NCBI RefSeq assembly: GCF_041154745.1
Contig: NZ_AP031573.1
Location: 3,782,001-3,846,000, forward strand
Direction of reading: 5' to 3'
Length of the DNA stretch: 64,000 bases
Origin: Flavobacterium sp. CFS9
Lineage (GTDB): Bacteria > Bacteroidota > Bacteroidia > Flavobacteriales > Flavobacteriaceae
The position numbers and the translations under genes are program-made. Every line of letters starts with the position of its first letter. Within the stretch, counting starts at the first letter, position 1. The notes below the pieces were generated by a model. The model saw only the letters and a list, made by a program, of their open reading frames with translations. It did not search any database and was not told the origin of the DNA. This document shows, one piece after another, positions 24,015 through 31,545 of the stretch.

Positions 24015-24362
24015 CTACCAGAAAAAATGGAAGGGGTAGAGCATTAAAAGAACCTTTTTGCTCTGAGTACTGAATTGATTGGCAAAGTTTGAAGCAGTAT
24101 TTATCGCCTGATGCTGAGGAACAGCAACCAATAAAGAGTCAAACCATTTGATTAAACCGGAAGAATTGGTTTTGATATTCCCTACCAGATGATAACCTGT
24201 TTGTGGCTGAATAAAAGCCAAAGAATCAGTATAGTCGATAGAAAAAGTAGTATCTGCCTTTTTGCTTTCAATTTTGTCAACAACAGACTCGTTTGCCTGA
24301 GCGGCAAAAAAGGTGATGATCAAAAGTGATATAAAAGCAATAGTCTTACGAATCCAATTCAT
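24015..24362 (-). CDS. Hypothetical secreted protein
   Basis: A 115-residue protein with a clear signal peptide (MNWIRKTIAFISLLIITFFAAQA, cleavage near AQA-NE). The rest is polar and ends in a hydrophobic patch, VLLMLYPFHFFW. No family is recognised. The ending is unusual for a secreted soluble protein and could be a membrane-interacting tail. The neighbouring genes give no clue to function. Confidence 0.6.
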   Translation of the reverse strand: MNWIRKTIAFISLLIITFFAAQANESVVDKIESKKADTTFSIDYTDSLAFIQPQTGYHLVGNIKTNSSGLIKWFDSLLVAVPQHQAINTASNFANQFSTQSKKVLLMLYPFHFFW

Positions 24363-24438
24363 GGTCGCGAATTTAACTCTTAAAAGACAATTAAAGAAAT
24401 TTTACGTCATTAATTAACGTTTCAAAAGGGGCTAATTA

Positions 24439-24478
24439 TTTTATCCTCAACTTTTAATTGGTAGAGTTGAGGATAAAA
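24439..24478. repeat. Inverted repeat beyond the DoxX gene
   Basis: Perfect 14-bp arms (24439-24452 with 24465-24478). The stem starts with TTTT and ends with AAAA on either strand, so it lacks a trailing T-run. It could protect the 3' end of the DoxX mRNA rather than act as a classic terminator. Confidence 0.5.
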
Positions 24479-24483
24479 CAAAG

Positions 24484-24906
24484 TTATTGTTGCATTTTGA
24501 AATAATAGTCAGCTGAGTGTTTTCCGCTTCCATAGAATAAAAAGAACACACAAACCAATAAAACTACAATTGCAAGAATCAAGCTTTCAGAATGCATGTG
24601 TCCCATAAAATTAATCAGAACGGCCCCGAAAAGTATGGGCAATTGAGCAGCTATTGCCCAACGGGTAAGCAGCCCGAAAACAATCATGATACCTCCAATC
24701 ATGTGAGCCGGTGCGATGTAATGTAACAGAAACATTCCACCGCCAAATTTATCAATAGGAGAAATCAAATCATGCAGATACTGAACATTCGTTACAAATG
24801 AAACTCCTTTCATAAATAAAAAAACACCCAATACAATACGTACTAAATCTACAGGTAAATAAGTGTGCGAATTGGCCCATTTATTTAAGCTTTTTACATT
24901 TTCCAT
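24484..24906 (-). CDS. DoxX family membrane protein
   Basis: A 140-residue protein with four membrane helices: LVRIVLGVFLFMKGVSFV, HMIGGIMIVFGLL, AIAAQLPILFGAVLINF and ILAIVVLLVCVFFLFYGSG. The order and the GSG-near-C-terminus pattern fit DoxX/DoxD-like proteins. The biochemical role of this subgroup is not established; other members act in thiosulfate oxidation or in membrane redox complexes. It is a single gene, with an inverted repeat after the stop. Confidence 0.85.
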   Translation of the reverse strand: MENVKSLNKWANSHTYLPVDLVRIVLGVFLFMKGVSFVTNVQYLHDLISPIDKFGGGMFLLHYIAPAHMIGGIMIVFGLLTRWAIAAQLPILFGAVLINFMGHMHSESLILAIVVLLVCVFFLFYGSGKHSADYYFKMQQ

Positions 24907-25029
24907 GATACTACGTGATTAAAAATTACTCACTAAAGTTACTGATTTTTAATGATATATTTATTTTTAAGTAACTGAAAATAAGTTTTTTACTTTTTAT
25001 TTAACGCGTTTATGGGAATGTTTTAAAAC

Positions 25030-26658
25030 TTAAACCTGAATCACTCCTAAATTAAAGGATTTTTGAATAGGAGCGTGGTTGGCAGCTTCTATTCCCATTG
25101 AAATCCAGGTACGGGTGTCAAGAGGATCAATAATGGCATCTGTCCACAATCTTGAAGCAGCGTAGTAAGGTGAGGTTTGTGCATCATAACGCGCTTTTAT
25201 TTTGTTGAAGAGTTCTGTTTCTTTTTCTTCGTCAACAACTTCTCCTTTTGCTTTTAGTGAAGAAGCTTCGATTTGAGCAAGTACTTTTGCGGCCTGAGTT
25301 CCTCCCATAACGGCAAGTTCAGCACTTGGCCAGGCAAAAATTAATCTTGGATCATAAGCTTTTCCGCACATTGCGTAGTTTCCTGCACCATAAGAGTTTC
25401 CAACGATAACGGTAAACTTCGGAACAACCGAATTACTTACGGCATTTACCATTTTAGCACCGTCTTTTATAATTCCGCCATGCTCTGACTTTGATCCTAC
25501 CATAAAACCGGTAACGTCCTGTAAAAAAACTAAAGGTATTTTCTTCTGATTACAATTGGCAATAAAACGAGTCGCTTTATCGGCACTATCCGAGTAGATA
25601 ACCCCTCCAAATTGCATTTCACCTTTTTTAGTTTTTACAACCTTTCTTTGATTGGCTATAATTCCAACCGCCCAGCCGTCGATTCTGGCGTATCCTGTAA
25701 TTAGAGATTGACCGTAACCTTCTTTGTAAGCTTCAAATTCTGAATTATCAACCAAACGATTGATGATTTCCATCATGTCATATTGCTCGTTTCTGGCTTT
25801 TGGCAGGATTCCGTAAATATCTTTCGGTTCCAGAGCGGGTTTTTCGGCTTTGATACGGCTATAGCCAGCCTTGTCAAAATCACCAATTTTGTCTACGATG
25901 TTTTTTATTTTTTCTAAAGCATCTTTGTCGTCTTTGGCTTTGTAATCGGTAACACCTGAGATTTCACAATGTGTTGTAGCTCCTCCTAAAGTTTCATTGT
26001 CGATAGTTTCTCCAATTGCGGCTTTTACCAAATAGCTTCCCGCAAGGAAAATACTTCCCGTTTTGTCTACAATTAGAGCCTCATCACTCATAATAGGCAG
26101 ATAAGCGCCACCGGCAACACAACTTCCCATTACGGCAGCGATTTGGGTGATTCCCATACTGCTCATTTGTGCATTGTTTCTAAAGATTCTTCCGAAGTGT
26201 TCTTTGTCAGGGAAAATTTCATCCTGCATTGGCAGATAAACGCCGGCACTGTCTACGAGATAGATGATTGGCAGTCGGTTTTCCATAGCAATTTCTTGTG
26301 CGCGCAGGTTTTTCTTTCCGGTAATCGGAAACCAGGCACCGGCTTTTACGGTAGCATCATTGGCTACCACTATGCATTGCTTTCCTCTGATGTATCCTAT
26401 TTTAATGACAACGCCTCCAGACGGACAGCCACCATGTTCGGCATACATTCCTTCACCAACAAAAGCTCCGATTTCAATACTTTTAGAATTTTCATCTAAT
26501 AAGTAGTCAATACGTTCGCGTGCGGTCATTTTGCCTTCGGCATGTAGTTTTTCAATACGTTTTTCGCCTCCTCCTAATTTTACTTTAGCAAATTTTTGTT
26601 TTAGTTCAGAAAGTAGTAATTTATTGTGATCTTCGTTTTTATTGAAGTTTAAATCCAT
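25030..26658 (-). CDS. Acyl-CoA carboxylase carboxyltransferase (beta) subunit, methylcrotonyl-CoA type
   Basis: A 542-residue carboxyltransferase with two crotonase-like halves. MTARERIDYLLD, GGCPSGGVVIKIGYIRGKQC, DSAGVYLPMQDEIFPDKEHFGRIFRNNAQMSSMGI, VMGSCVAGGAYLPIMSDEA, then QDVTGFMVGSKSEHGGIIKDGAKM and GNSYGAGNYAMCGKAYDPRLIFAWP follow the family order. The PDKEHFGRIF segment is most like methylcrotonyl-CoA carboxylase beta, used in leucine degradation. Propionyl-CoA specificity is not excluded. The biotin-carrying alpha subunit is not adjacent, so the holoenzyme partner must lie elsewhere. Confidence 0.9.
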   Translation of the reverse strand: MDLNFNKNEDHNKLLLSELKQKFAKVKLGGGEKRIEKLHAEGKMTARERIDYLLDENSKSIEIGAFVGEGMYAEHGGCPSGGVVIKIGYIRGKQCIVVANDATVKAGAWFPITGKKNLRAQEIAMENRLPIIYLVDSAGVYLPMQDEIFPDKEHFGRIFRNNAQMSSMGITQIAAVMGSCVAGGAYLPIMSDEALIVDKTGSIFLAGSYLVKAAIGETIDNETLGGATTHCEISGVTDYKAKDDKDALEKIKNIVDKIGDFDKAGYSRIKAEKPALEPKDIYGILPKARNEQYDMMEIINRLVDNSEFEAYKEGYGQSLITGYARIDGWAVGIIANQRKVVKTKKGEMQFGGVIYSDSADKATRFIANCNQKKIPLVFLQDVTGFMVGSKSEHGGIIKDGAKMVNAVSNSVVPKFTVIVGNSYGAGNYAMCGKAYDPRLIFAWPSAELAVMGGTQAAKVLAQIEASSLKAKGEVVDEEKETELFNKIKARYDAQTSPYYAASRLWTDAIIDPLDTRTWISMGIEAANHAPIQKSFNLGVIQV

Positions 26659-26815
26659 AATATATTAATGTTTTAACAAAATAGTGTTGGCTAATTTACA
26701 AAATCAATTGAAACCCACATAATAAATGTTGTGCTGTTATGAAATAAAATTACGATTCTGATCGTTAAATTTTTACTATTTTTTAGAAGACGAAAAGTGC
26801 CTGTTTAAGACATAA

Positions 26816-26843
26816 AAAAACCGGAAGCGAACTTCCGGTTTTT
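26816..26843 (-). terminator. Terminator of the lpxD-like gene
   Basis: 12-bp perfect stem (26816-26827 with 26832-26843) with the loop CGAA. On the minus strand it is followed by a T-run. Its plus-strand copy also ends in T, so it can act in both directions. Confidence 0.88.
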
Positions 26844-26862
26844 CTTATTATTGATTTTTAGA

Positions 26863-27861
26863 TTATTTTTTAATATCACAAACCATTCGTTTTAGAAGAG
26901 CCCATTGCTTTAAAGCATCTCTGGCTTCTACAGCAGGATAACCTAACATGGTTTTTCCGGCAGCAACATCACAAATAACTCCTGAACCTGCTCCAACTAC
27001 GGCACCATCGCCAATAGTTGTATGGTCTTTGATGGAAGCGCTTCCGCCAATGATAACACCATTTCCTAAAGTTACAGAGCCGGCTAAGCCACTGTTTCCT
27101 GCCATAATGCAAAATTTACCAAGTTTACTGTTGTGACCTATTTGTACTAAATTGTCAATTTTACAGCCATCTCCAAGAATAGTAGAGCTAAATTTTCCAC
27201 GGTCTACGCAGGTATTCGCACCAATCTCAACTCCGTTACCAATAATTACGTTTCCAATTTGTGGAATTTTTACTAGTCCTTTTTCGCTACATGGACGAAA
27301 TCCAAAACCATCAGCGCCAATTGTCGCATTAGGATGAATGATACAATCGTTGCCAATATGACAACGCTCACGGATAACTGTTCCGGACCAGATAACGGTA
27401 TTATTACCAACGGTACATTCGTCTAGTATGGTTACGTTTGGATAAATAGTGGTATTGGATCCAATTTCTACTTTTGGTCCGATGTAACAGCCGGCACCAA
27501 TTTTGGCACCTTCACCGATAATGGCCGTTTCATCTACAGTAGCGGTTTTGTGAATATTAGTATGAAAAATTGGGGCAGGAGGGGCAAAAAGAGCCAGAAT
27601 TTGAGACATGGCCAAATCGGCGTTTTTTACTTTGATGAAGGCACGGTTTTCTCCCGGTTCTATTGAAATATCTTCGTTAACTACTGCAATCGATGCATTT
27701 GAAGTTGACCAGTATTTCTCATATTTTTTGTTTCCTATAAACGAAATTTCTGAAGTTGTCGCTTTTTCTAGTTGCTCGGTGGCAGTTATGCTTTGCGAAG
27801 TAGTGCCGTAAATTACGCCATTGATTACTTCGTTAATTTCTTGAATGGAATAGGATTTCAT
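26863..27861 (-). CDS. lpxD: UDP-3-O-acylglucosamine N-acyltransferase (LpxD-like)
   Basis: A 332-residue acyltransferase of lipid A synthesis, which adds a 3-hydroxyacyl chain from ACP to the amino group. The N-terminal domain (about 1-100) is followed by a long left-handed beta helix of hexapeptides (IGEGAKIGAGCYIGPKVEIG...). The catalytic His region is KIDNLVQIGHNSKLG, and IGADGFGF, GNGVEIGANTCVDRG and GGSASIKDHTTIGDGAVVGAGS match LpxD. The C-terminal helix is short (DALKQWALLKRMVCDIKK). Flavobacteria often have a second lpxD near lpxC/fabZ; this isolated copy may be that extra paralogue. Confidence 0.9.
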   Translation of the reverse strand: MKSYSIQEINEVINGVIYGTTSQSITATEQLEKATTSEISFIGNKKYEKYWSTSNASIAVVNEDISIEPGENRAFIKVKNADLAMSQILALFAPPAPIFHTNIHKTATVDETAIIGEGAKIGAGCYIGPKVEIGSNTTIYPNVTILDECTVGNNTVIWSGTVIRERCHIGNDCIIHPNATIGADGFGFRPCSEKGLVKIPQIGNVIIGNGVEIGANTCVDRGKFSSTILGDGCKIDNLVQIGHNSKLGKFCIMAGNSGLAGSVTLGNGVIIGGSASIKDHTTIGDGAVVGAGSGVICDVAAGKTMLGYPAVEARDALKQWALLKRMVCDIKK

Positions 27862-28173
27862 TTAATGAATGTAATAGATTATAGGGTTAATTTTTTCCAA
27901 ATAAAATCAATTAGATTTTAATTACCTAATATTATTTATGAGTTTATTGAAATATGTTTAGAATAATAGCTTAAATATTACAATATTAACATTTTAATGG
28001 TTTGTTTGTTAATAGTTTTTTAGTTTGTATTTAAGTTAGTACTGCTGTTTTTTTTGATATAAATGAGGGGGATTCGATTTGAATTGAAATGGAAAATCAA
28101 TAATTAATTTATTGATAAGTAGTGGCTTACAAATGTAATATAAAACATTTGAAAAAAAGCTTGGAATAAAAAA
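27862..28173. other. AT-rich intergenic region, nothing certain
   Basis: No convincing reading frame or RNA gene. The part nearest 27862 should hold the lpxD promoter, but I found no full TAnnTTTG match. The end nearest 28174 leads into the msrB terminator. Confidence 0.4.
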
Positions 28174-28209
28174 AAAATCGATTCGCTTTTGGTGAAAGGA
28201 ATCGATTTT
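28174..28209 (-). terminator. Terminator of msrB
   Basis: 11-bp perfect stem (28174-28184 with 28199-28209). On the minus strand it is followed by a T-run of about ten. Confidence 0.88.
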
Positions 28210-28216
28210 ATTTTTT

Positions 28217-28663
28217 TTAATTTTTTATTTTAGAAAGGGAAACGGCATTAATACAATATCGTAAACCGCTGGGTTCGGGACCATCTGGAAAGACATGTCC
28301 TAAATGAGCGTCGCAGGTATTGCAAACGACTTCAACCCGAACCATTCCGTATGATCTGTCAGCATGGTATGCAATCGCATTTTCTTTTAAAGGCTGAGTA
28401 AATGAGGGCCATCCTGTTCCTGACTCAAACTTCTCAGAAGCATCAAATAATAAAGTTCCACAGCATTTACACTCATAAATTCCGGGATCAAACAAACTGC
28501 AAAGTTCAGAACTGAAGGATCTTTCGGTGCCTTTCAATCGGGTTACCTGAAATTCTTCAGGAGTTAAAAGCTGTTTCCATTCTTCCTCCGTTTTTTCTAC
28601 TCTTTTTTCCGGTATCGGATTTCCTTTATTTGTAAAATGAATTACATCTGCCCATTTTATCAT
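28217..28663 (-). CDS. msrB: Peptide-methionine (R)-S-oxide reductase
   Basis: A 148-residue cytoplasmic repair enzyme that reduces methionine-R-sulfoxide in proteins. Zinc ligands are in ECKCCG and VCNTCDAHLGHVFPDGP; the catalytic Cys is in GLRYCINAVSL. FESGTGWPSFTQPL and TERSFSSELCSLFDPGIYEC are family hallmarks. No signal peptide. It lies downstream of prfB in the same direction, about 100 bases past the prfB stop, with its own terminator. Confidence 0.96.
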   Translation of the reverse strand: MIKWADVIHFTNKGNPIPEKRVEKTEEEWKQLLTPEEFQVTRLKGTERSFSSELCSLFDPGIYECKCCGTLLFDASEKFESGTGWPSFTQPLKENAIAYHADRSYGMVRVEVVCNTCDAHLGHVFPDGPEPSGLRYCINAVSLSKIKN

Positions 28664-28760
28664 AACTTTCTCTTTTAAGTTTTCTGTCTCAGTCCCAGTA
28701 TTAGGTCTCAGTTGTCGGTCTCAGTGAACTGAAAACTGCGACTGAAAACTGATCACTAAT

Positions 28761-29859
28761 TTATTCTTCCTCTTTCTGTCCCATCATCATTAAGTAGGCT
28801 TTCAGGAACGGATCTATATTTCCATTCATAACGCCATCAACATCACTGGTCTCGTAGCCTGTACGGACGTCTTTCACTAATTTATAAGGCTGCATTACGT
28901 AATTACGTATTTGCGAACCCCATTCGATTTTCATTTTTCCAGCTTCGATATCGGCACGTTGCGCTTGTTGTTTTTTTAACTCGATTTCATACAATTGAGA
29001 ACGTAACATCTGCATAGCACGCTGTCTGTTGTCCTGTTGAGATCTTGTTTCAGAACATTGGATCTGAATTCCGGTTGGCTTGTGTACCAATTGTACTTTG
29101 GTTTCGACCTTATTTACGTTTTGCCCTCCGGCACCGCTGGAACGGGAAGTTGTAATTTCGATATCGGCAGGATTAATGTCAATTTCGATACTGTCGTCGA
29201 CAAGCGGATACACATAAACAGATACAAACGAAGTATGACGTTTGGCATTACTGTCAAAAGGAGAGATTCGCACCAAACGATGCACTCCGTTTTCACCCTT
29301 TAGGTAACCGAAAGAATAATCTCCTTCGAATTCTAAAGTTACGGTTTTAATTCCGGCTACATCACCTTCCTGAAAGTTAAGTTCTTTGATTTTGTAACCG
29401 TAACTTTCTCCCCACATCATGTACATGCGCATTAGCATTCCGGCCCAGTCACAGCTTTCAGTTCCTCCGGCTCCCGCTGTAATTTGTACTACGGCACTTA
29501 AACTGTCTCCTTCATCCGAAAGCATGTTTTTAAATTCGATGTTTTCAATATGAGCCTGAGTAGTGTTGTAATGTTCGTCTAGCTCGGCTGCAGAAAGTTC
29601 GCCCTCTTTGTAAAAATCATAGGCAAGCTGCAGTTCATCAGTAAGTTCGATTGCTTTGTTGTAATCTTCGATCCATTTTTTCTTGTTTCGAAGGTTTTTT
29701 ACGATAGCTTCGGCTTCTTTTGCATTGTTCCAAAAATCAGGTGCAAAAGTCTTTTCTTCCTCGTTTGCAATTTCGATTAGTTTGGCATCAACGTCAAAGA
29801 TACCTCCTCAACGCACCAAGGCGCTCCACAATACCTTTTATTTGTTCGGTCGTTGTCAT
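28761..29859 (-). CDS. prfB: Peptide chain release factor 2, made by programmed +1 frameshift
   Basis: RF2, which ends translation at UGA and UAA. The ATG is at 29857-29859. A 21-codon zero frame (29859 to 29797) ends ...RRYL and meets an in-frame TGA at 29796-29794. Skipping the T at 29796 gives a continuous frame to the stop at 28761, for 365 residues in all. The catalytic GGQ is in [14 protein letters not shown] and the UGA-recognition SPF is in [13 protein letters not shown]. The sequence AGGAGG-TAT-CTT-TGA-C at the junction is the classical RF2 autoregulatory site: low RF2 favours the shift. An annotation that ignores it would start wrongly at the internal Met at 29525. Confidence 0.96.
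29794..29808 (-). promoter_or_regulatory. prfB programmed +1 frameshift site
   Basis: Minus-strand AGGAGG (29808-29803), then TAT CTT TGA. The internal Shine-Dalgarno-like AGGAGG is three bases before the CTT slip codon, followed by the in-frame TGA and C, as in E. coli prfB. Confidence 0.93.
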
Positions 29860-29971
29860 AAATTAATAGTAGTTTTATATGTTTTTTACAAATATTACGT
29901 TAATTTGGTTCTATCGTTATCGGGAAGTTAAAATTTACTGAAACTTACCAAAATTAACTAACAGTAATATG

Positions 29972-29979
29972 TAATTTTG
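29972..29979 (+). promoter_or_regulatory. Predicted -7 box of the threonine aldolase gene
   Basis: TAATTTTG, a full match, 31 bases before the ATG at 30011. Confidence 0.55.
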
Positions 29980-30010
29980 CTGTACAAAAATAAGATATAG
30001 TTTTTAGAAT

Positions 30011-31030
30011 ATGGAAATAAATTTAATTAGCGATACCATTACTAAACCAACATATGAAATGTTGCAGTATATGTTTAATGCTCATGTTGGGGATGACGTA
30101 TACAGGCAAGATCCTACAGTTATCGAATTAGAGACTAGAGTTGCTGAGTTTTTTGGTATGGAAGCCGGGCTTTTTTTTCCGTCTGGAACTATGGCAAATC
30201 AAACCGCAATTAAATTACATACGCAGCCCGGAGAACAATTGATTGCAGATAAATATGCTCACGTCTATCATTATGAAGGAGGAGGAGTTTCGTTTAACAG
30301 TGGTGTATCCTGTTGTTTGTTAGATGGAAATAGAGGGATGATAAATGCCAGTCAGGTAGCTGCGGCAATCAATGATCCTGAGTTTTATCACAGTCCGTTA
30401 ACCAGTTTGGTTTGTGTCGAGAATACCACCAATAAGGGGGGCGGGGCTTGTTATGAATTAGAAGATTTAAGAGAGATAAAAAAAGTTTGTGATGCTAATA
30501 ATCTGAAATTCCATTTGGATGGAGCCAGAATTTGGAATGCATTGGTGGCTAAAAGACAAAACCCGAAAGAATTTGGAGCAATTTTCGATACGATATCGGT
30601 TTGTTTGTCTAAAGGATTAGGTGCTCCAATAGGTTCTGTATTGCTTGGAACGAAAGAAGATATTCGTAGGGCGTTGAGAATAAGGAAGATACTTGGCGGA
30701 GGAATGCGTCAGGTAGGGTATTTGGCAGCAGCGGGATTGTTCGCTTTGGCACATAATATCGAAAGACTGGCAGAAGATCACAGAAGAGCTAAAGAAATCG
30801 CAGCTGTATTAAGTACGAAATCCTGGGTTTCCGCAATAGAACCGGTTGAAACGAATATTTTGATTTTCTCCCTGGCAGAAGGGTATAGCGATCTGCTTTT
30901 GATTGAAAAGCTTAAACAAAAAAATATCTTAATAAGCTCGATGGGGCATAATAAACTTAGAATTGTTACCCATTTAGATTATAAAGAAGTAATGCATACT
31001 TATGTGATTGAAACACTGCAGAAATTTTAG
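30011..31030 (+). CDS. Threonine aldolase family PLP enzyme
   Basis: A 339-residue fold-type I PLP enzyme of the beta-eliminating lyase/threonine aldolase family. It begins INLISDTITKPTYEMLQYMFNAHVGDDVYRQDPTVIELE, a family hallmark. FFPSGTMANQTAIKLH holds the phosphate-binding loop, FHLDGARIWNA has the Asp that contacts the pyridine nitrogen, and SVCLSKGLGAPIGSVL carries the PLP lysine. It likely cleaves L-threonine or allo-threonine to glycine and acetaldehyde. Stereospecificity cannot be read. It is a single gene, with a shared terminator to ybaB. Confidence 0.92.
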   Translation: MEINLISDTITKPTYEMLQYMFNAHVGDDVYRQDPTVIELETRVAEFFGMEAGLFFPSGTMANQTAIKLHTQPGEQLIADKYAHVYHYEGGGVSFNSGVSCCLLDGNRGMINASQVAAAINDPEFYHSPLTSLVCVENTTNKGGGACYELEDLREIKKVCDANNLKFHLDGARIWNALVAKRQNPKEFGAIFDTISVCLSKGLGAPIGSVLLGTKEDIRRALRIRKILGGGMRQVGYLAAAGLFALAHNIERLAEDHRRAKEIAAVLSTKSWVSAIEPVETNILIFSLAEGYSDLLLIEKLKQKNILISSMGHNKLRIVTHLDYKEVMHTYVIETLQKF

Positions 31031-31082
31031 GGGAAAGGTTCTAAGTTGCAAAGGTACAAAGGTCTTGATTTAAAGGCAGCTT

Positions 31083-31123
31083 GTATAAAAAAAGCTATCC
31101 GTAAAGGATAGCTTTTTTTATAC
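31083..31123. terminator. Bidirectional terminator between threonine aldolase and ybaB
   Basis: 18-bp perfect stem (31083-31100 with 31106-31123) around GTAAA, with A-run and T-run inside the arms. Confidence 0.88.
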
Positions 31124-31157
31124 ATCTTTGACTCAGAATCTTAGAGCCTTAGTCTCT

Positions 31158-31478
31158 CTATTTAAAAAGATTATCCATTCCCGGAATCATTGGCATATCC
31201 ATTTTGGCAACGGCATCCAATTCTCTTTCGTTTACACTTGTTGCTTTTTCTATTGCTTTATTCAGAGTTACAATAAGGTAGTCTTCAAGTTGTTCTTTAT
31301 CTTCCAGTAAAGAATCATCAATGCTGATTGATTTTACTTTTCTATTGGCTGTTAATGTTATTTTTAATAATCCGTCAGCGCTTTGTTCATCAATCAAAAC
31401 GGTGTCTAAACGTTTTTTTGTATCTTCAATTTTTTGTTGGGTTTCTTTAAGTTTACCCATCATTCCCATTAAATCCAT
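31158..31478 (-). CDS. YbaB/EbfC family nucleoid-associated protein
   Basis: A 106-residue protein. [26 protein letters not shown] is the N-terminal coiled helix, followed by the beta sheet [18 protein letters not shown] and the C-terminal helix with [17 protein letters not shown]. These proteins dimerise and bind DNA. It ends with a Met/Pro-rich [14 protein letters not shown]. It is separate from dnaX/recR, the usual neighbours in other phyla. A -7 box lies at 31506-31513. Confidence 0.92.
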   Translation of the reverse strand: MDLMGMMGKLKETQQKIEDTKKRLDTVLIDEQSADGLLKITLTANRKVKSISIDDSLLEDKEQLEDYLIVTLNKAIEKATSVNERELDAVAKMDMPMIPGMDNLFK

Positions 31479-31505
31479 TTTTGTTGATTTTTAAATTATT
31501 CCGTA

Positions 31506-31513
31506 CAAAATTA
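31506..31513 (-). promoter_or_regulatory. Predicted -7 box of ybaB
   Basis: The minus strand reads TAATTTTG, a full match, 28 bases before the ATG. Confidence 0.55.
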
Positions 31514-31545
31514 GTATATTGCTGTATGAAAGCAACATATATTTT

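Noticed and set aside
29525..29527. Internal Met at 29525 as prfB start
   Set aside because: The upstream frame continues to a canonical frameshift site with proper RF2 N-terminal sequence, so this Met is internal.
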